From the NCBI GenBank assembly GCA_040401995.1, contig JBBANM010000001.1, forward strand, positions 62,001-126,000: a DNA stretch of 64,000 nt. The letters are read 5' to 3'. Origin of the DNA: Haliscomenobacter sp040401995 (lineage in GTDB: Bacteria; Bacteroidota; Bacteroidia; Chitinophagales; Saprospiraceae). The position numbers and the translations under genes were made by a program. The notes beneath the pieces are model-generated. The model did not search any database. It was not told where the DNA came from and saw only the letters and a program-made list of their open reading frames with translations. Within the stretch, counting starts at the first letter, position 1, and each line of letters begins with the position of its first letter. Below, in pieces: positions 7,861-15,178 of this stretch.

Positions 7861-8466
7861 TTACATCTGCGGATACCCAGTTGCTGTTTTTACTTCATTG
7901 ATCTGCTGGGTGTGGCGATTGCAGTGGCCGGCAATAAATAAGATGAATTGGTAGGCGTCAATTTTTCCACCCGGAGTAACGACGATTTGATTGCGCAAAT
8001 CGGCGGTAGTGGTTTTGACATATTTCACTAATTCGGCTCTTTTGGCATCAAAAGCAGCAATGGCTTCGGGCAGCGACTTAAAACCAGTATTTTGCGGTTC
8101 CATTGCTTCACTAGTTTTGAATTTGGTGCCGCGGTTAGTAATCATGGTTTTAACCATTTCGTCGGTCGCTTTCAAAGTTGCTTTGGTGGCGGGATCAGGG
8201 GGCATGCTCAAGGCTTTGTCCAATGCCCCACGCAGGGCGGTTTCAGAAAAAGCAATGTGGTACATACAATCTTGTGGCGACCATTTGTCTGGAGCGGCTT
8301 TGTAGGCCAATTGAACAGTCGATAAGCCTTTTAAGCTTTTTTTCAGTTCCTTAGTACTCCAGTTGATGTACTTAACGGCGGCTTTGCGTTCTTCTTTACT
8401 AATGGTTTGGGCAGTAAGGGAAGCCGTAAGGAACAGTACGGCCAGACTGAGCAGCAATGATTTCAT
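7861..8466 (-). CDS. Exported DinB-fold protein
   Basis: A 201-residue protein with a cleavable signal peptide (MKSLLLSLAVLFLTASLTAQ) and a four-helix DinB/YfiT-like domain. Putative metal ligands are the His in MYHIAFSE and the two His in AGHCNRHTQQI near the C-terminus, matching the three-His pattern of the superfamily. DinB-fold proteins include thiol transferases using bacillithiol or mycothiol, but periplasmic Bacteroidota members have no assigned reaction. The transcript appears to continue through the 211-bp palindrome to a terminator near 7580. Confidence 0.8.
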   Translation of the reverse strand: MKSLLLSLAVLFLTASLTAQTISKEERKAAVKYINWSTKELKKSLKGLSTVQLAYKAAPDKWSPQDCMYHIAFSETALRGALDKALSMPPDPATKATLKATDEMVKTMITNRGTKFKTSEAMEPQNTGFKSLPEAIAAFDAKRAELVKYVKTTTADLRNQIVVTPGGKIDAYQFILFIAGHCNRHTQQINEVKTATGYPQM

Positions 8467-8521
8467 TAGAATAAGGTTTGGTGATTAATGTTTTAAAAAT
8501 AGTAATTTAAAACATTTAATA

Positions 8522-8529
8522 CAAATTTA
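8522..8529 (-). promoter_or_regulatory. TAnnTTTG -7 element for the DinB-like gene
   Basis: TAAATTTG on the minus strand fits the phylum consensus exactly; transcription would start about 50 nt before the ATG at 8466. No TTG at the expected -33 distance was seen in this AT-rich stretch. Confidence 0.4.
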
Positions 8530-8632
8530 TAAACTATTTATTTTAAAAATGACTATTCATTTCTCTCTGCCCATTTTAAAATTTTAACTTATTTTACCCC
8601 CTTCATTTTATCAAGATAAGTTTACAGTCAAG

Positions 8633-9853
8633 ATGCCTAAGAACACCAACAGCCTTTTCCAACTTGCCGTTATCGTCAGCGCGCTTGGATTTTTTGTCGA
8701 TGTATATGATTTGCTTTTGTTTGCCATCATTCGCAAACCCAGTCTAAGCGACCTAGGTCTAGATTCCACCCAAATACTTTCACAAGGCGAATACCTCATC
8801 AGCGTCCAGATGATTGGTTTGCTGTTGGGGGGGATTTTATTTGGCATCATTGGCGATAAAAAGGGGCGTTTGAGTGTGCTTTTTGGATCCATATTGATGT
8901 ATTCCATTGCCAATATCCTCAACGGCATGGTGGTGAATGTAAATCAATACGCCATTTTGCGATTTATTGCGGGCGTTGGTTTGGCTGGTGAATTGGGTGC
9001 TGGCGTAACTTTGGTGAGCGAACTATTGCCCAAGGAAAAACGCAGCGTAGCCACCGGATTCATCGCTGGATTTGGCATTTTTGGGGTTGTTTTTGCCTTT
9101 GCACTCAGCCGCTTTTTTGACTGGCGAACCTGTTATTACATCGGTGGCGGTTTGGGGATTTTGCTGCTGCTGCTGCGTGTACAGGTGCGCGAAAGCATCC
9201 TTTTTTCGCAGGTCAAGCAACAAAACATCGTACGGGGCAATTTTCTGATGTTTTTCAACAATAAAAAACGCTTTTTCAAATACCTGCAATGTGTGCTCAT
9301 GGGGCTCCCCGTGTGGTACATCATCGGAATTTTGGTGACTTTTTCTGATCAATTTGGCAAAGCATTTGGTATTGAAGATATTGATCCCGCAAAAGCCATT
9401 GTTTTTCTTTACTCAGCCATTGCTTTTGGCGATTTTGCGGTGGGTTGGCTAAGCGAGCGATTGCGCAGCCGCCGAATTACTTATTTCATTTTTGCCGGTA
9501 TTGCTATTGTTTTTTGTACCCTGTACTTTTTGCAGCAGGGTGGGAGTGCGAACACCTTTTACCTCTTGTGCGCAGGCATGGGATTTGGCGCCGGCTTCAA
9601 CGTTGTGTACATAACCATGGGTGTAGAGCAATTTGGTACCAACTTGCGGGCGTCTGCGGCCATCAGCATTCCCAATATGGTGCGCGGGGCGCTGCCCTTG
9701 ATCATTTGGTTGTTTAAGTCTTTACGTGTAGCAACCGACGATTATATCACCGGCGCCTGGATAACCGGGTTGATTTTGTTTGTGCTAGCTATAGTTTCCG
9801 CTTGGTTTATTGAAGAAACTTATGGGAAAGACCTTGATTTTGTGGAGGAATGA
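8633..9853 (+). CDS. MFS transporter (sugar/organic acid:H+ symporter type)
   Basis: A 406-residue polytopic inner-membrane protein with about 12 hydrophobic segments. The loop 2-3 signature GDKKGRLSVLFGS is clear, followed by RFIAGVGLAGELGAG in segment 4, a pattern shared with the metabolite:H+ symporters of the sugar_tr family (ProP/ShiA/NanT relatives). The second half repeats the fold. The substrate is unknown. It is transcribed away from the DinB-like gene and no enzyme gene is coupled to it, so context gives no hint. The best upstream promoter match (TAAGTTTA at about 8615) has one mismatch in the consensus. Confidence 0.85.
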   Translation: MPKNTNSLFQLAVIVSALGFFVDVYDLLLFAIIRKPSLSDLGLDSTQILSQGEYLISVQMIGLLLGGILFGIIGDKKGRLSVLFGSILMYSIANILNGMVVNVNQYAILRFIAGVGLAGELGAGVTLVSELLPKEKRSVATGFIAGFGIFGVVFAFALSRFFDWRTCYYIGGGLGILLLLLRVQVRESILFSQVKQQNIVRGNFLMFFNNKKRFFKYLQCVLMGLPVWYIIGILVTFSDQFGKAFGIEDIDPAKAIVFLYSAIAFGDFAVGWLSERLRSRRITYFIFAGIAIVFCTLYFLQQGGSANTFYLLCAGMGFGAGFNVVYITMGVEQFGTNLRASAAISIPNMVRGALPLIIWLFKSLRVATDDYITGAWITGLILFVLAIVSAWFIEETYGKDLDFVEE

Positions 9854-9931
9854 GGGATTAGAATATAACTGCTTTTCCCTACTTGTTGATAATCCAGGAA
9901 AATACTAACTTGGGTAGCAAAAAATAACTTC

Positions 9932-10492
9932 ATGACCACCGTTCAGCTCAATCGGCACAAAATAACCGTATCTGACTACCACCGCATGGCAGCTTCGGGT
10001 ATCCTGATGGAGGATGATCGCATTGAGTTGCTCAACGGCGAAATGATTGAAATGAGTCCAATTGGCCCTTCCCACACCGCGCATGTCAAAGCCATCAATC
10101 GCGTTTTGTCGAAATTGCTAGAAGGTCAAGCCATTATTGGTGTTCAAGACCCGATCGTGTTGGATAACCTTTCAGAACCAGTCCCTGATATATCGGTGTT
10201 GAAATGGCGCGATGATGATTATCTCCTTGTTCATCCTACTCCAAAAGAAGTATTTTTGGTAATTGAAGTAGCTGATAGTTCGATTAACATTGACCGTTCC
10301 ATAAAATTGCCCATTTATGCCGCAGCTGGCATTTCTGACTATTGGATAATCAATCTGCCGGAGAAAAAAATTGAATTGTATAGCAATCCTTTGGGTGCGG
10401 TTTATCAATCTATTTTGGAAGCAACAATTGACGATGAGGTTACCCTGCCTGTATTTAATTTGAATATTCTAGTAAAAGCTTTGCTCAAATAA
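9932..10492 (+). CDS. Uma2 family protein (DUF820), predicted PD-(D/E)XK nuclease fold
   Basis: A 186-residue cytoplasmic protein. It shows the family's start (ISVSDYHRMAASGI-like segment, then EDDRIELLNGEMIEMSPIG), a His-containing helix PSHTAHVKAINRVL, PVPDISVL with the proposed catalytic Asp, and VFLVIEVADSS with the Glu of the (D/E)XK core. Uma2 proteins are multiplied in cyanobacteria and some Bacteroidota. Their structures look like restriction-type nucleases, but no physiological role is established. It stands alone on the plus strand, with 78 nt before and 66 nt after. Confidence 0.85.
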   Translation: MTTVQLNRHKITVSDYHRMAASGILMEDDRIELLNGEMIEMSPIGPSHTAHVKAINRVLSKLLEGQAIIGVQDPIVLDNLSEPVPDISVLKWRDDDYLLVHPTPKEVFLVIEVADSSINIDRSIKLPIYAAAGISDYWIINLPEKKIELYSNPLGAVYQSILEATIDDEVTLPVFNLNILVKALLK

Positions 10493-10558
10493 AAGCAGCG
10501 AACCTTACTTTTTGCCCAATTCTAATAAAAATTATACATTGAGGAAGAAAACACCTCA

Positions 10559-11821
10559 ATGGAAGCCTTACCTTACCCAACTACCCGCTGGACGGTTTTG
10601 CAAAAGACAACCTTCCTTTTTTTTGCGGTCTTTTTTGCTTTGATCATCATTCCCAACCCCTTCACGCTGCTACCGGGCGATTACTGGTTTAAGCTCATTC
10701 AATGGACGGGGAAACACCTACTGCATATCCCGTACGAAATTACTGTACGCCCCAATGGCAGCGGAGATACCACTTACAATTATGTGGAAGTACTATTGAA
10801 CCTCACCATAACCCTTCTTACCGTTTTGATCTGGCTCCTAGTGGATCAGCGAAGAACATCTTACCGACAATTGTATTACTGGTCGCTGGTGTTGGTGCGT
10901 TACTATCTGTTTTTTACCATGTTGCAATATGGTTTTTTTAAAGTGATCCAATTGCAATTTCCATTTCCTACCCAGGGTGAACTCCTGCAACCTTTGGGTG
11001 ATTCATCCCCGATGGGTTTGGCTTGGAATTTTATGGGTTATTCAAAAGCGTACAATTTTTTTGCCGGTTTTTTGGAAATTTTGGGTGGATTCCTACTCTG
11101 TTTCCGGCGTACGGCTACTCTGGGCGCTTTGATTGTATTTGGCCTCATGAGTAATGTGGTGGCCATGAATTTTTGCTTCGATATACCAGTGAAAATCTAC
11201 TCGATACAATTGTTGAGCATGGCGGTATACATCATGTGGCCCGATGGCCATAGATTAGTCGACTTTCTGGTTCGTAATCGCGCGGTGGCGCCTCGATCCT
11301 TCATTAGTGTATTTTCCAAAAAAGGACTACGTATAGAGCGAGTTGCCGTAAAAACGCTTCTGATTGCCGGGTTGATGATTTATATATTCGTAGAAGCTAG
11401 GGGGTATCAGAAAACATTTGGCGAGTATGCCCCCAAACCCCCTTTGTACGGCATATACGAAGTAGAAACTTTTGTACACAATGGCGATACCTTGCCGCCG
11501 CTGCGCAGCGATACTTCGCGATGGCACAAAATGGTGATCAGCAATAAAGATAGGGCATCGGTGCGGATGGTGAACGATAGTCTGCGCGGCTACGATTTCA
11601 AAGTGGATCCTAAATTAAAGACCATCCGCATGTCGCCAAAAGGGGATACACTACAAAAATTCCGATTGACCTACTTGCAACCCTCCCAGGATCAGCTAAT
11701 AATCAAAGGGAGTTCCAAGCGCGATAGCCTCTATATCAAATTCCATACAATCGATCGCAACCGCTACTTATTGGTTAATCGCGGCTTTCATTGGATCAAC
11801 GAATTCCCCCTAAACAGGTAA
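10559..11821 (+). CDS. DoxX-like polytopic membrane protein with C-terminal soluble domain
   Basis: A 420-residue protein: hydrophobic segments at about residues 18-36, 75-95, 110-128, 160-178, 185-200, 212-230 and 265-280, then a soluble beta-rich tail of about 135 residues. The central part (LVRYYLFFTMLQYGFFKVIQ, then AYNFFAGFLEILGGFLLCFR) resembles the DoxX/SURF4-like superfamily, whose members handle electrons or respond to thiol stress. The tail (residues about 285-420, with FKVDPKLKTIRMSPKGD) resembles small lipid-binding-like beta domains, but I cannot name it. The start ATG sits inside the right arm of a 7-bp hairpin (ATTGAGG 10538-10544, CCTCAAT 10554-10560). Function is unknown. Confidence 0.55.
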   Translation: MEALPYPTTRWTVLQKTTFLFFAVFFALIIIPNPFTLLPGDYWFKLIQWTGKHLLHIPYEITVRPNGSGDTTYNYVEVLLNLTITLLTVLIWLLVDQRRTSYRQLYYWSLVLVRYYLFFTMLQYGFFKVIQLQFPFPTQGELLQPLGDSSPMGLAWNFMGYSKAYNFFAGFLEILGGFLLCFRRTATLGALIVFGLMSNVVAMNFCFDIPVKIYSIQLLSMAVYIMWPDGHRLVDFLVRNRAVAPRSFISVFSKKGLRIERVAVKTLLIAGLMIYIFVEARGYQKTFGEYAPKPPLYGIYEVETFVHNGDTLPPLRSDTSRWHKMVISNKDRASVRMVNDSLRGYDFKVDPKLKTIRMSPKGDTLQKFRLTYLQPSQDQLIIKGSSKRDSLYIKFHTIDRNRYLLVNRGFHWINEFPLNR

Positions 11822-11856
11822 TTCGGAAATTTTTTATCAAAAAAACAAGCTACCTA

Positions 11857-11886
11857 TTGCAACGTACGATTTTATTCGTACCTTTG
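11857..11886 (+). promoter_or_regulatory. Promoter and candidate BlaI operator of the blaI-blaR1-like operon
   Basis: TTG at 11857-11859, a 19-nt spacer and TACCTTTG at 11879-11886 fit the Bacteroidota promoter perfectly. The inverted repeat GTACGA (11864-11869), 6 nt, TCGTAC (11876-11881) lies between and overlaps the -7 box, the right place for autorepression by the dimeric BlaI-type repressor. The expected transcription start falls at or within a few bases of the ATG at 11891, so the message may be leaderless. Confidence 0.65.
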
Positions 11887-11890
11887 GAAT

Positions 11891-12283
11891 ATGAAATCAA
11901 AACAGCACGAAGCAGAACCCACCAAAGCAGAAATGGACATTTTGCAAGTGCTTTGGGATTGTGGCCCAAGTACCGTTCGCTTAGTGAACGATACGCTGAA
12001 CGCGCAAAAAAAAGCCGTTCAATATACTTCTACTTTGAAACAGATGCAGGTCATGTCTGAAAAAGGCATGCTACTGCGCGACGAAAGCAGTATGAAACAC
12101 ATTTATACCGCCGCGCTCGATGAACAAACCACCAAAGCGCAGTTGCTGGATAAATTTGTGAACACAATGTACAAAGGATCGCCCAGCAATTTGGTGATGC
12201 AATTGTTGGGCAACAAAAAAACGTCACAAGCTGAGTTGGATGCCATCCGGGCATTATTGGATCAGCACCAAAACGAATTGTAA
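11891..12283 (+). CDS. BlaI/MecI/CopY-family transcriptional repressor
   Basis: A 130-residue winged-helix repressor. Residues about 10-80 (PTKAEMDILQVLWDCGPSTV, then VQYTSTLKQMQVMSEKGML) match the DNA-binding domain, and the C-terminal helices (about 85-125) mediate dimerisation. In the classical system the membrane metalloprotease BlaR1 cleaves or displaces BlaI when beta-lactam is sensed. Here the next gene, 20 nt downstream, is a BlaR1-like M56 protein, so the pair is a one-input sensor operon. No adjacent resistance gene is under obvious joint control. Such pairs are frequent in Bacteroidota and their inducers are mostly unknown. Confidence 0.92.
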   Translation: MKSKQHEAEPTKAEMDILQVLWDCGPSTVRLVNDTLNAQKKAVQYTSTLKQMQVMSEKGMLLRDESSMKHIYTAALDEQTTKAQLLDKFVNTMYKGSPSNLVMQLLGNKKTSQAELDAIRALLDQHQNEL

Positions 12284-12303
12284 AGCGCATAAAATCAACG
12301 CTT

Positions 12304-14313
12304 ATGTCATTGTTATTCGCAACATCTCTTGTTTCGGAAAGGGTTATCTATGCCCTAAGCTGGACGCTTCTACACTCGATTTGGCAAGGCGCTGTTCTTG
12401 CCCTGACTGCTGGTTTACTGTTGGTTTTTGGCAAAAAAATGGCGGCTAATGCGCGTTACAATATCCTAGTAGGAGCCTTGTTTTTGTTCGTACTTAGTGT
12501 CGGAATTACTGCTTCTTGGGAATGGCAACAGTCGGAAAAACTGGAAACGTTGAACTCCGTTGCTATTGCTCCCGTTGCTATCCATCTAGAGCAACAACTT
12601 AGGAATTCAAGTTCAATGCCGACTGCTTGGTTTGAGGAATCCCAACACCATTTTACCGTATATATTGACCACCACGCCTTTCAAATCATCGTTTGCTGGA
12701 TGCTGATTGTGCTGTTCAATGCGATACGAATGGGGCTGGATCTTAGGTATCTTTATCGGGTTAGGCGGCAGCGAACGCAGCTGCCAGAGCGCCAGTGGGA
12801 AATCCGTTTGCGTACTCTAGCGGATCAAATGGGACTTTGCTCCTTGGTGCGTTTGTTGGAATCCGATTGGGTGAAAACGCCTTCCGTCATTGGTTTTTTG
12901 AAACCCATTATTTTGTTGCCAGTTGGCTTGTTGAACAATTTACCACCCGAGCAGGTAGAAGCCATTTTGCTACACGAGCTGGCCCACATTCGCCGCAACG
13001 ATTACCTGGTCAATTTCATACAGTGCTTATTGGAGCAGGCTTTTTTCTTTAATCCTGGATTGCTCTGGGTGTCTGCTTTGATTCGTCAGGAACGGGAAAA
13101 CTGCTGCGACGATCTTGCCGTTTCCGTTTTGAACAATAAAACCCATTACATCAAGGCCTTGGTGGCATTTCAGGAATTCAACCTCAAAAGTCCCCGTTAC
13201 GCTCTTGGTTTTGCCGATCAAAAAATGCCTTTGCTCGATCGAGTAAAGCGCCTCATCAATCACCACAACTACAAAACATTAAGCCTTATGGAGAAGATCT
13301 CTTTGTTGGCTGGCTTGCTGCTGATTAGCGCAGTCACCTTCGTTTCTTTGCAAAAAAGTCATGCGCAGTCTACCAATTCAAGCAAATCGTTTTCTACCAT
13401 TACTTTCACCGGTGATGGTTCGGAGCTTAATCCACAGGATGTCTACACCAAAGACCAAAAAGGAAAAACTTACCATGTGAAGCGCGTTGATGGAAAAATC
13501 GTGGAGCTTAAGGTGAATGACAAAACCATCGACCCCAAAAATTATGACGACTATACAGCGATTTTGAAAAAAATAGACGAGCAAATCAATGCCGAACTTC
13601 TCGAATCACCTGCGGAGCTAGCTGAACTAGCACATGAAGGCAATTGGGTAGAGCAGGAGGCTAAATTAGAAGCAGAACAAGCTCAATTAGATGCGGTTTT
13701 GGCAAAACATTCAGCGGAGTTGGCGCAATTGGGTGAATTGGCCGAAATCAAGGAAACAATCGAACCTGCGGAACTAGCCGAGCTGGCAGCCGATGGTTTA
13801 CAACAGAACCACTTGCAGGCGCTAAGTCAACTCAAATCCCTCCATGAACAAGCCAGATTGGCCGCTGACATGGCTGAAACCAACAAGAAAGAAGCTTTGC
13901 AGGCGGTCAAGCGCGCGCAGGAGCAAGCCAAAAAAGACATTGAAAGCGCAGAACGCGACTTCCAAGAGTCGATGCGGATGCTCAAACAATCCCAGGAACA
14001 ACTGAAACGCGATATGGAACAACTGCAACGGGACAAAATGCAACTCAAGCGCGATTCAGAGCAAATGCAACGCGATAAAGCTGCTGCCGAAAAAGATAAA
14101 AAAGCAATGGATGAGCTTTTTTCAGCACTCGTTAAAGACAAACTGATCAAAGACAAATCAGAATTGTTTGACTTAGAGATCAACGAGCAAGTCATGATCG
14201 TCAATGGAAAAAAGCAATCGGATGCGATGCACAAGAAATATTTTGAAAAGTTGTCGAAAATTGGCGCGGGCGGCGTTAAAAACTTGGTTTATCACAACGA
14301 CGAACCCAAGTAA
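12304..14313 (+). CDS. BlaR1/MecR1-type M56 metallopeptidase sensor with long coiled-coil tail
   Basis: A 669-residue inner-membrane protein. Four membrane segments flank an M56 zinc peptidase domain with HELAH at residues 224-228 and the downstream ENCCDDLAV Glu/Asp region. A further hydrophobic segment at about 330-350 (LSLMEKISLLAGLLLISAVT) leads to an extracytoplasmic part. In place of the penicillin-binding domain of classical BlaR1, the C-terminus has about 175 residues (roughly 430-605) of Glu/Lys/Gln-rich heptads, predicted to form a long coiled coil. This suggests sensing of a protein or envelope state, with the upstream BlaI-like repressor as target. It follows that gene by 20 nt. 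Confidence 0.88.
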   Translation: MSLLFATSLVSERVIYALSWTLLHSIWQGAVLALTAGLLLVFGKKMAANARYNILVGALFLFVLSVGITASWEWQQSEKLETLNSVAIAPVAIHLEQQLRNSSSMPTAWFEESQHHFTVYIDHHAFQIIVCWMLIVLFNAIRMGLDLRYLYRVRRQRTQLPERQWEIRLRTLADQMGLCSLVRLLESDWVKTPSVIGFLKPIILLPVGLLNNLPPEQVEAILLHELAHIRRNDYLVNFIQCLLEQAFFFNPGLLWVSALIRQERENCCDDLAVSVLNNKTHYIKALVAFQEFNLKSPRYALGFADQKMPLLDRVKRLINHHNYKTLSLMEKISLLAGLLLISAVTFVSLQKSHAQSTNSSKSFSTITFTGDGSELNPQDVYTKDQKGKTYHVKRVDGKIVELKVNDKTIDPKNYDDYTAILKKIDEQINAELLESPAELAELAHEGNWVEQEAKLEAEQAQLDAVLAKHSAELAQLGELAEIKETIEPAELAELAADGLQQNHLQALSQLKSLHEQARLAADMAETNKKEALQAVKRAQEQAKKDIESAERDFQESMRMLKQSQEQLKRDMEQLQRDKMQLKRDSEQMQRDKAAAEKDKKAMDELFSALVKDKLIKDKSELFDLEINEQVMIVNGKKQSDAMHKKYFEKLSKIGAGGVKNLVYHNDEPK

Positions 14314-14333
14314 TTAAGCAATAAATCAGATTT

Positions 14334-14370
14334 GAGGCGCCGTTTTTCAGTAACAAAAAAACGGCGCCTC
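14334..14370 (+). terminator. Strong hairpin after the BlaR1-like gene
   Basis: GAGGCGCCGTTTTT at 14334-14347 pairs perfectly over 14 bp with 14357-14370 around a 9-nt loop. No long T-run follows, because palindromic element A begins 2 nt later. It may act as a terminator in either direction. Confidence 0.55.
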
Positions 14371-14371
14371 A

Positions 14372-14530
14372 GAGTGAGTTTTGATTTTTAGTTCGCAGGC
14401 GAAAATGAGTTAAAATTTGCACCAGCGAGGCGCGAAAAACGGAGTGTAGCTGCGCTACATGAGTATTTTCGCAACGAAGTTGGGGTGAATTTTGGCCATT
14501 TGCAGCGCTAATAAAAATCAAAACTCACTC
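14372..14530 (+). repeat. Palindromic element, copy A
   Basis: A 159-bp imperfect palindrome. The terminal stem is GAGTGAGTTTTGATTTTTA (14372-14390) with its exact complement at 14512-14530. The apex is GTAGC-TGC-GCTAC (14446-14458). The arms between are related but imperfect. It shares its core with copies B, C and D and lies between the convergent ends of the BlaR1-like and VOC genes. No coding frame is apparent. Confidence 0.9.
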
Positions 14531-14536
14531 TCAACC

Positions 14537-14944
14537 TCAAGCTTCCCGATACAAAGTACACACCTCCAAACGGTTCTTATCCGGATCCAACGTTTCAAAT
14601 TCCCAATAGCCATCGCCGGTTTTGCGTGGCCCGCTAAGGATAGGAAAACCAGCGGCCTTCAGCTCCTCAGCCTTTTGATCCACTTCCGCCATTGTTTTTA
14701 CTTCAAAAGCCAAATGGATGATGCCCAGATATTGCGCCATCACCGTATCATTGGCGTTTTCAGGAATATCGGGTCGGGTCATCAACTCCAAGCGCGCTCC
14801 CGATTCAAAGCTCAAAAAATAACTCTGAAACTGCTTTTGCACATTGGTATACTTTTCATTGGAAGTAGCGCCAAAATAGCGGATGTAAAAATCCTTGAGC
14901 GTTTCCAGTTGTTGGGTCCAGATGGCAACGTGTTCTAATCTCAT
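14537..14944 (-). CDS. VOC-family metalloenzyme (glyoxalase I-like)
   Basis: A 135-residue protein with two beta-alpha-beta-beta-beta modules of the vicinal oxygen chelate superfamily. The four expected metal ligands are visible as His5 (EHVAIW), Glu53 (LELMTR), His77 (IIHLAFEV) and Glu127 (NRLEVCTL), the His-Glu-His-Glu set of glyoxalase I, which isomerises the methylglyoxal-glutathione adduct. The real substrate may differ, since other VOC enzymes keep this set. The gene is tightly bracketed by two same-orientation copies of the palindromic element: A ends 6 nt after its stop and B begins 19 nt before its ATG. There is thus no room for a promoter outside element B. Confidence 0.85.
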   Translation of the reverse strand: MRLEHVAIWTQQLETLKDFYIRYFGATSNEKYTNVQKQFQSYFLSFESGARLELMTRPDIPENANDTVMAQYLGIIHLAFEVKTMAEVDQKAEELKAAGFPILSGPRKTGDGYWEFETLDPDKNRLEVCTLYREA

Positions 14945-14963
14945 AGTTTTTTATTTTATTTTT

Positions 14964-15123
14964 GAGGGTGTTTGGATTTTAAGTTCGTAGGCGAAAATGA
15001 GTCAAAGTTCACACCAACGAGGCGTGGAAAACGGAGTGTAGCAGCGCTACATGAGTATTTCCACAACGAAGTTGGGGTGAATTTTGGCCATTTGTAGCGC
15101 GAACTTAAAATCCAAACACCCTC
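14964..15123 (+). repeat. Palindromic element, copy B
   Basis: A 160-bp imperfect palindrome in the same orientation as copy A. Its 24-bp terminal stem (14964-14987 with 15100-15123) is perfect. Relative to copy A the outer 19 bp differ at four positions and every difference is matched by the complementary change on the other arm. The apex has the same GTAGC/GCTAC pairing. It fills the divergent region between the VOC and GH130 genes. Confidence 0.9.
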
Positions 15124-15152
15124 TTATCAAGGTAATCGCACAATGTTGATAG

Positions 15153-15160
15153 ATTTGTTA
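15153..15160 (+). promoter_or_regulatory. TAGATTTG -7 element of the GH130 gene
   Basis: The sequence TAGATTTG, about 20 nt before the GH130 ATG, fits TAnnTTTG exactly. The -33 region would fall inside the right end of palindromic element B, so the element could contribute to the promoter. Confidence 0.4.
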
Positions 15161-15178
15161 GAATAAAACCTACAACGC

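Noticed and set aside
14372..15123. Composite transposon carrying the VOC gene
   Set aside because: No transposase gene or target-site duplication can be shown; only the cassette-like arrangement is reported.
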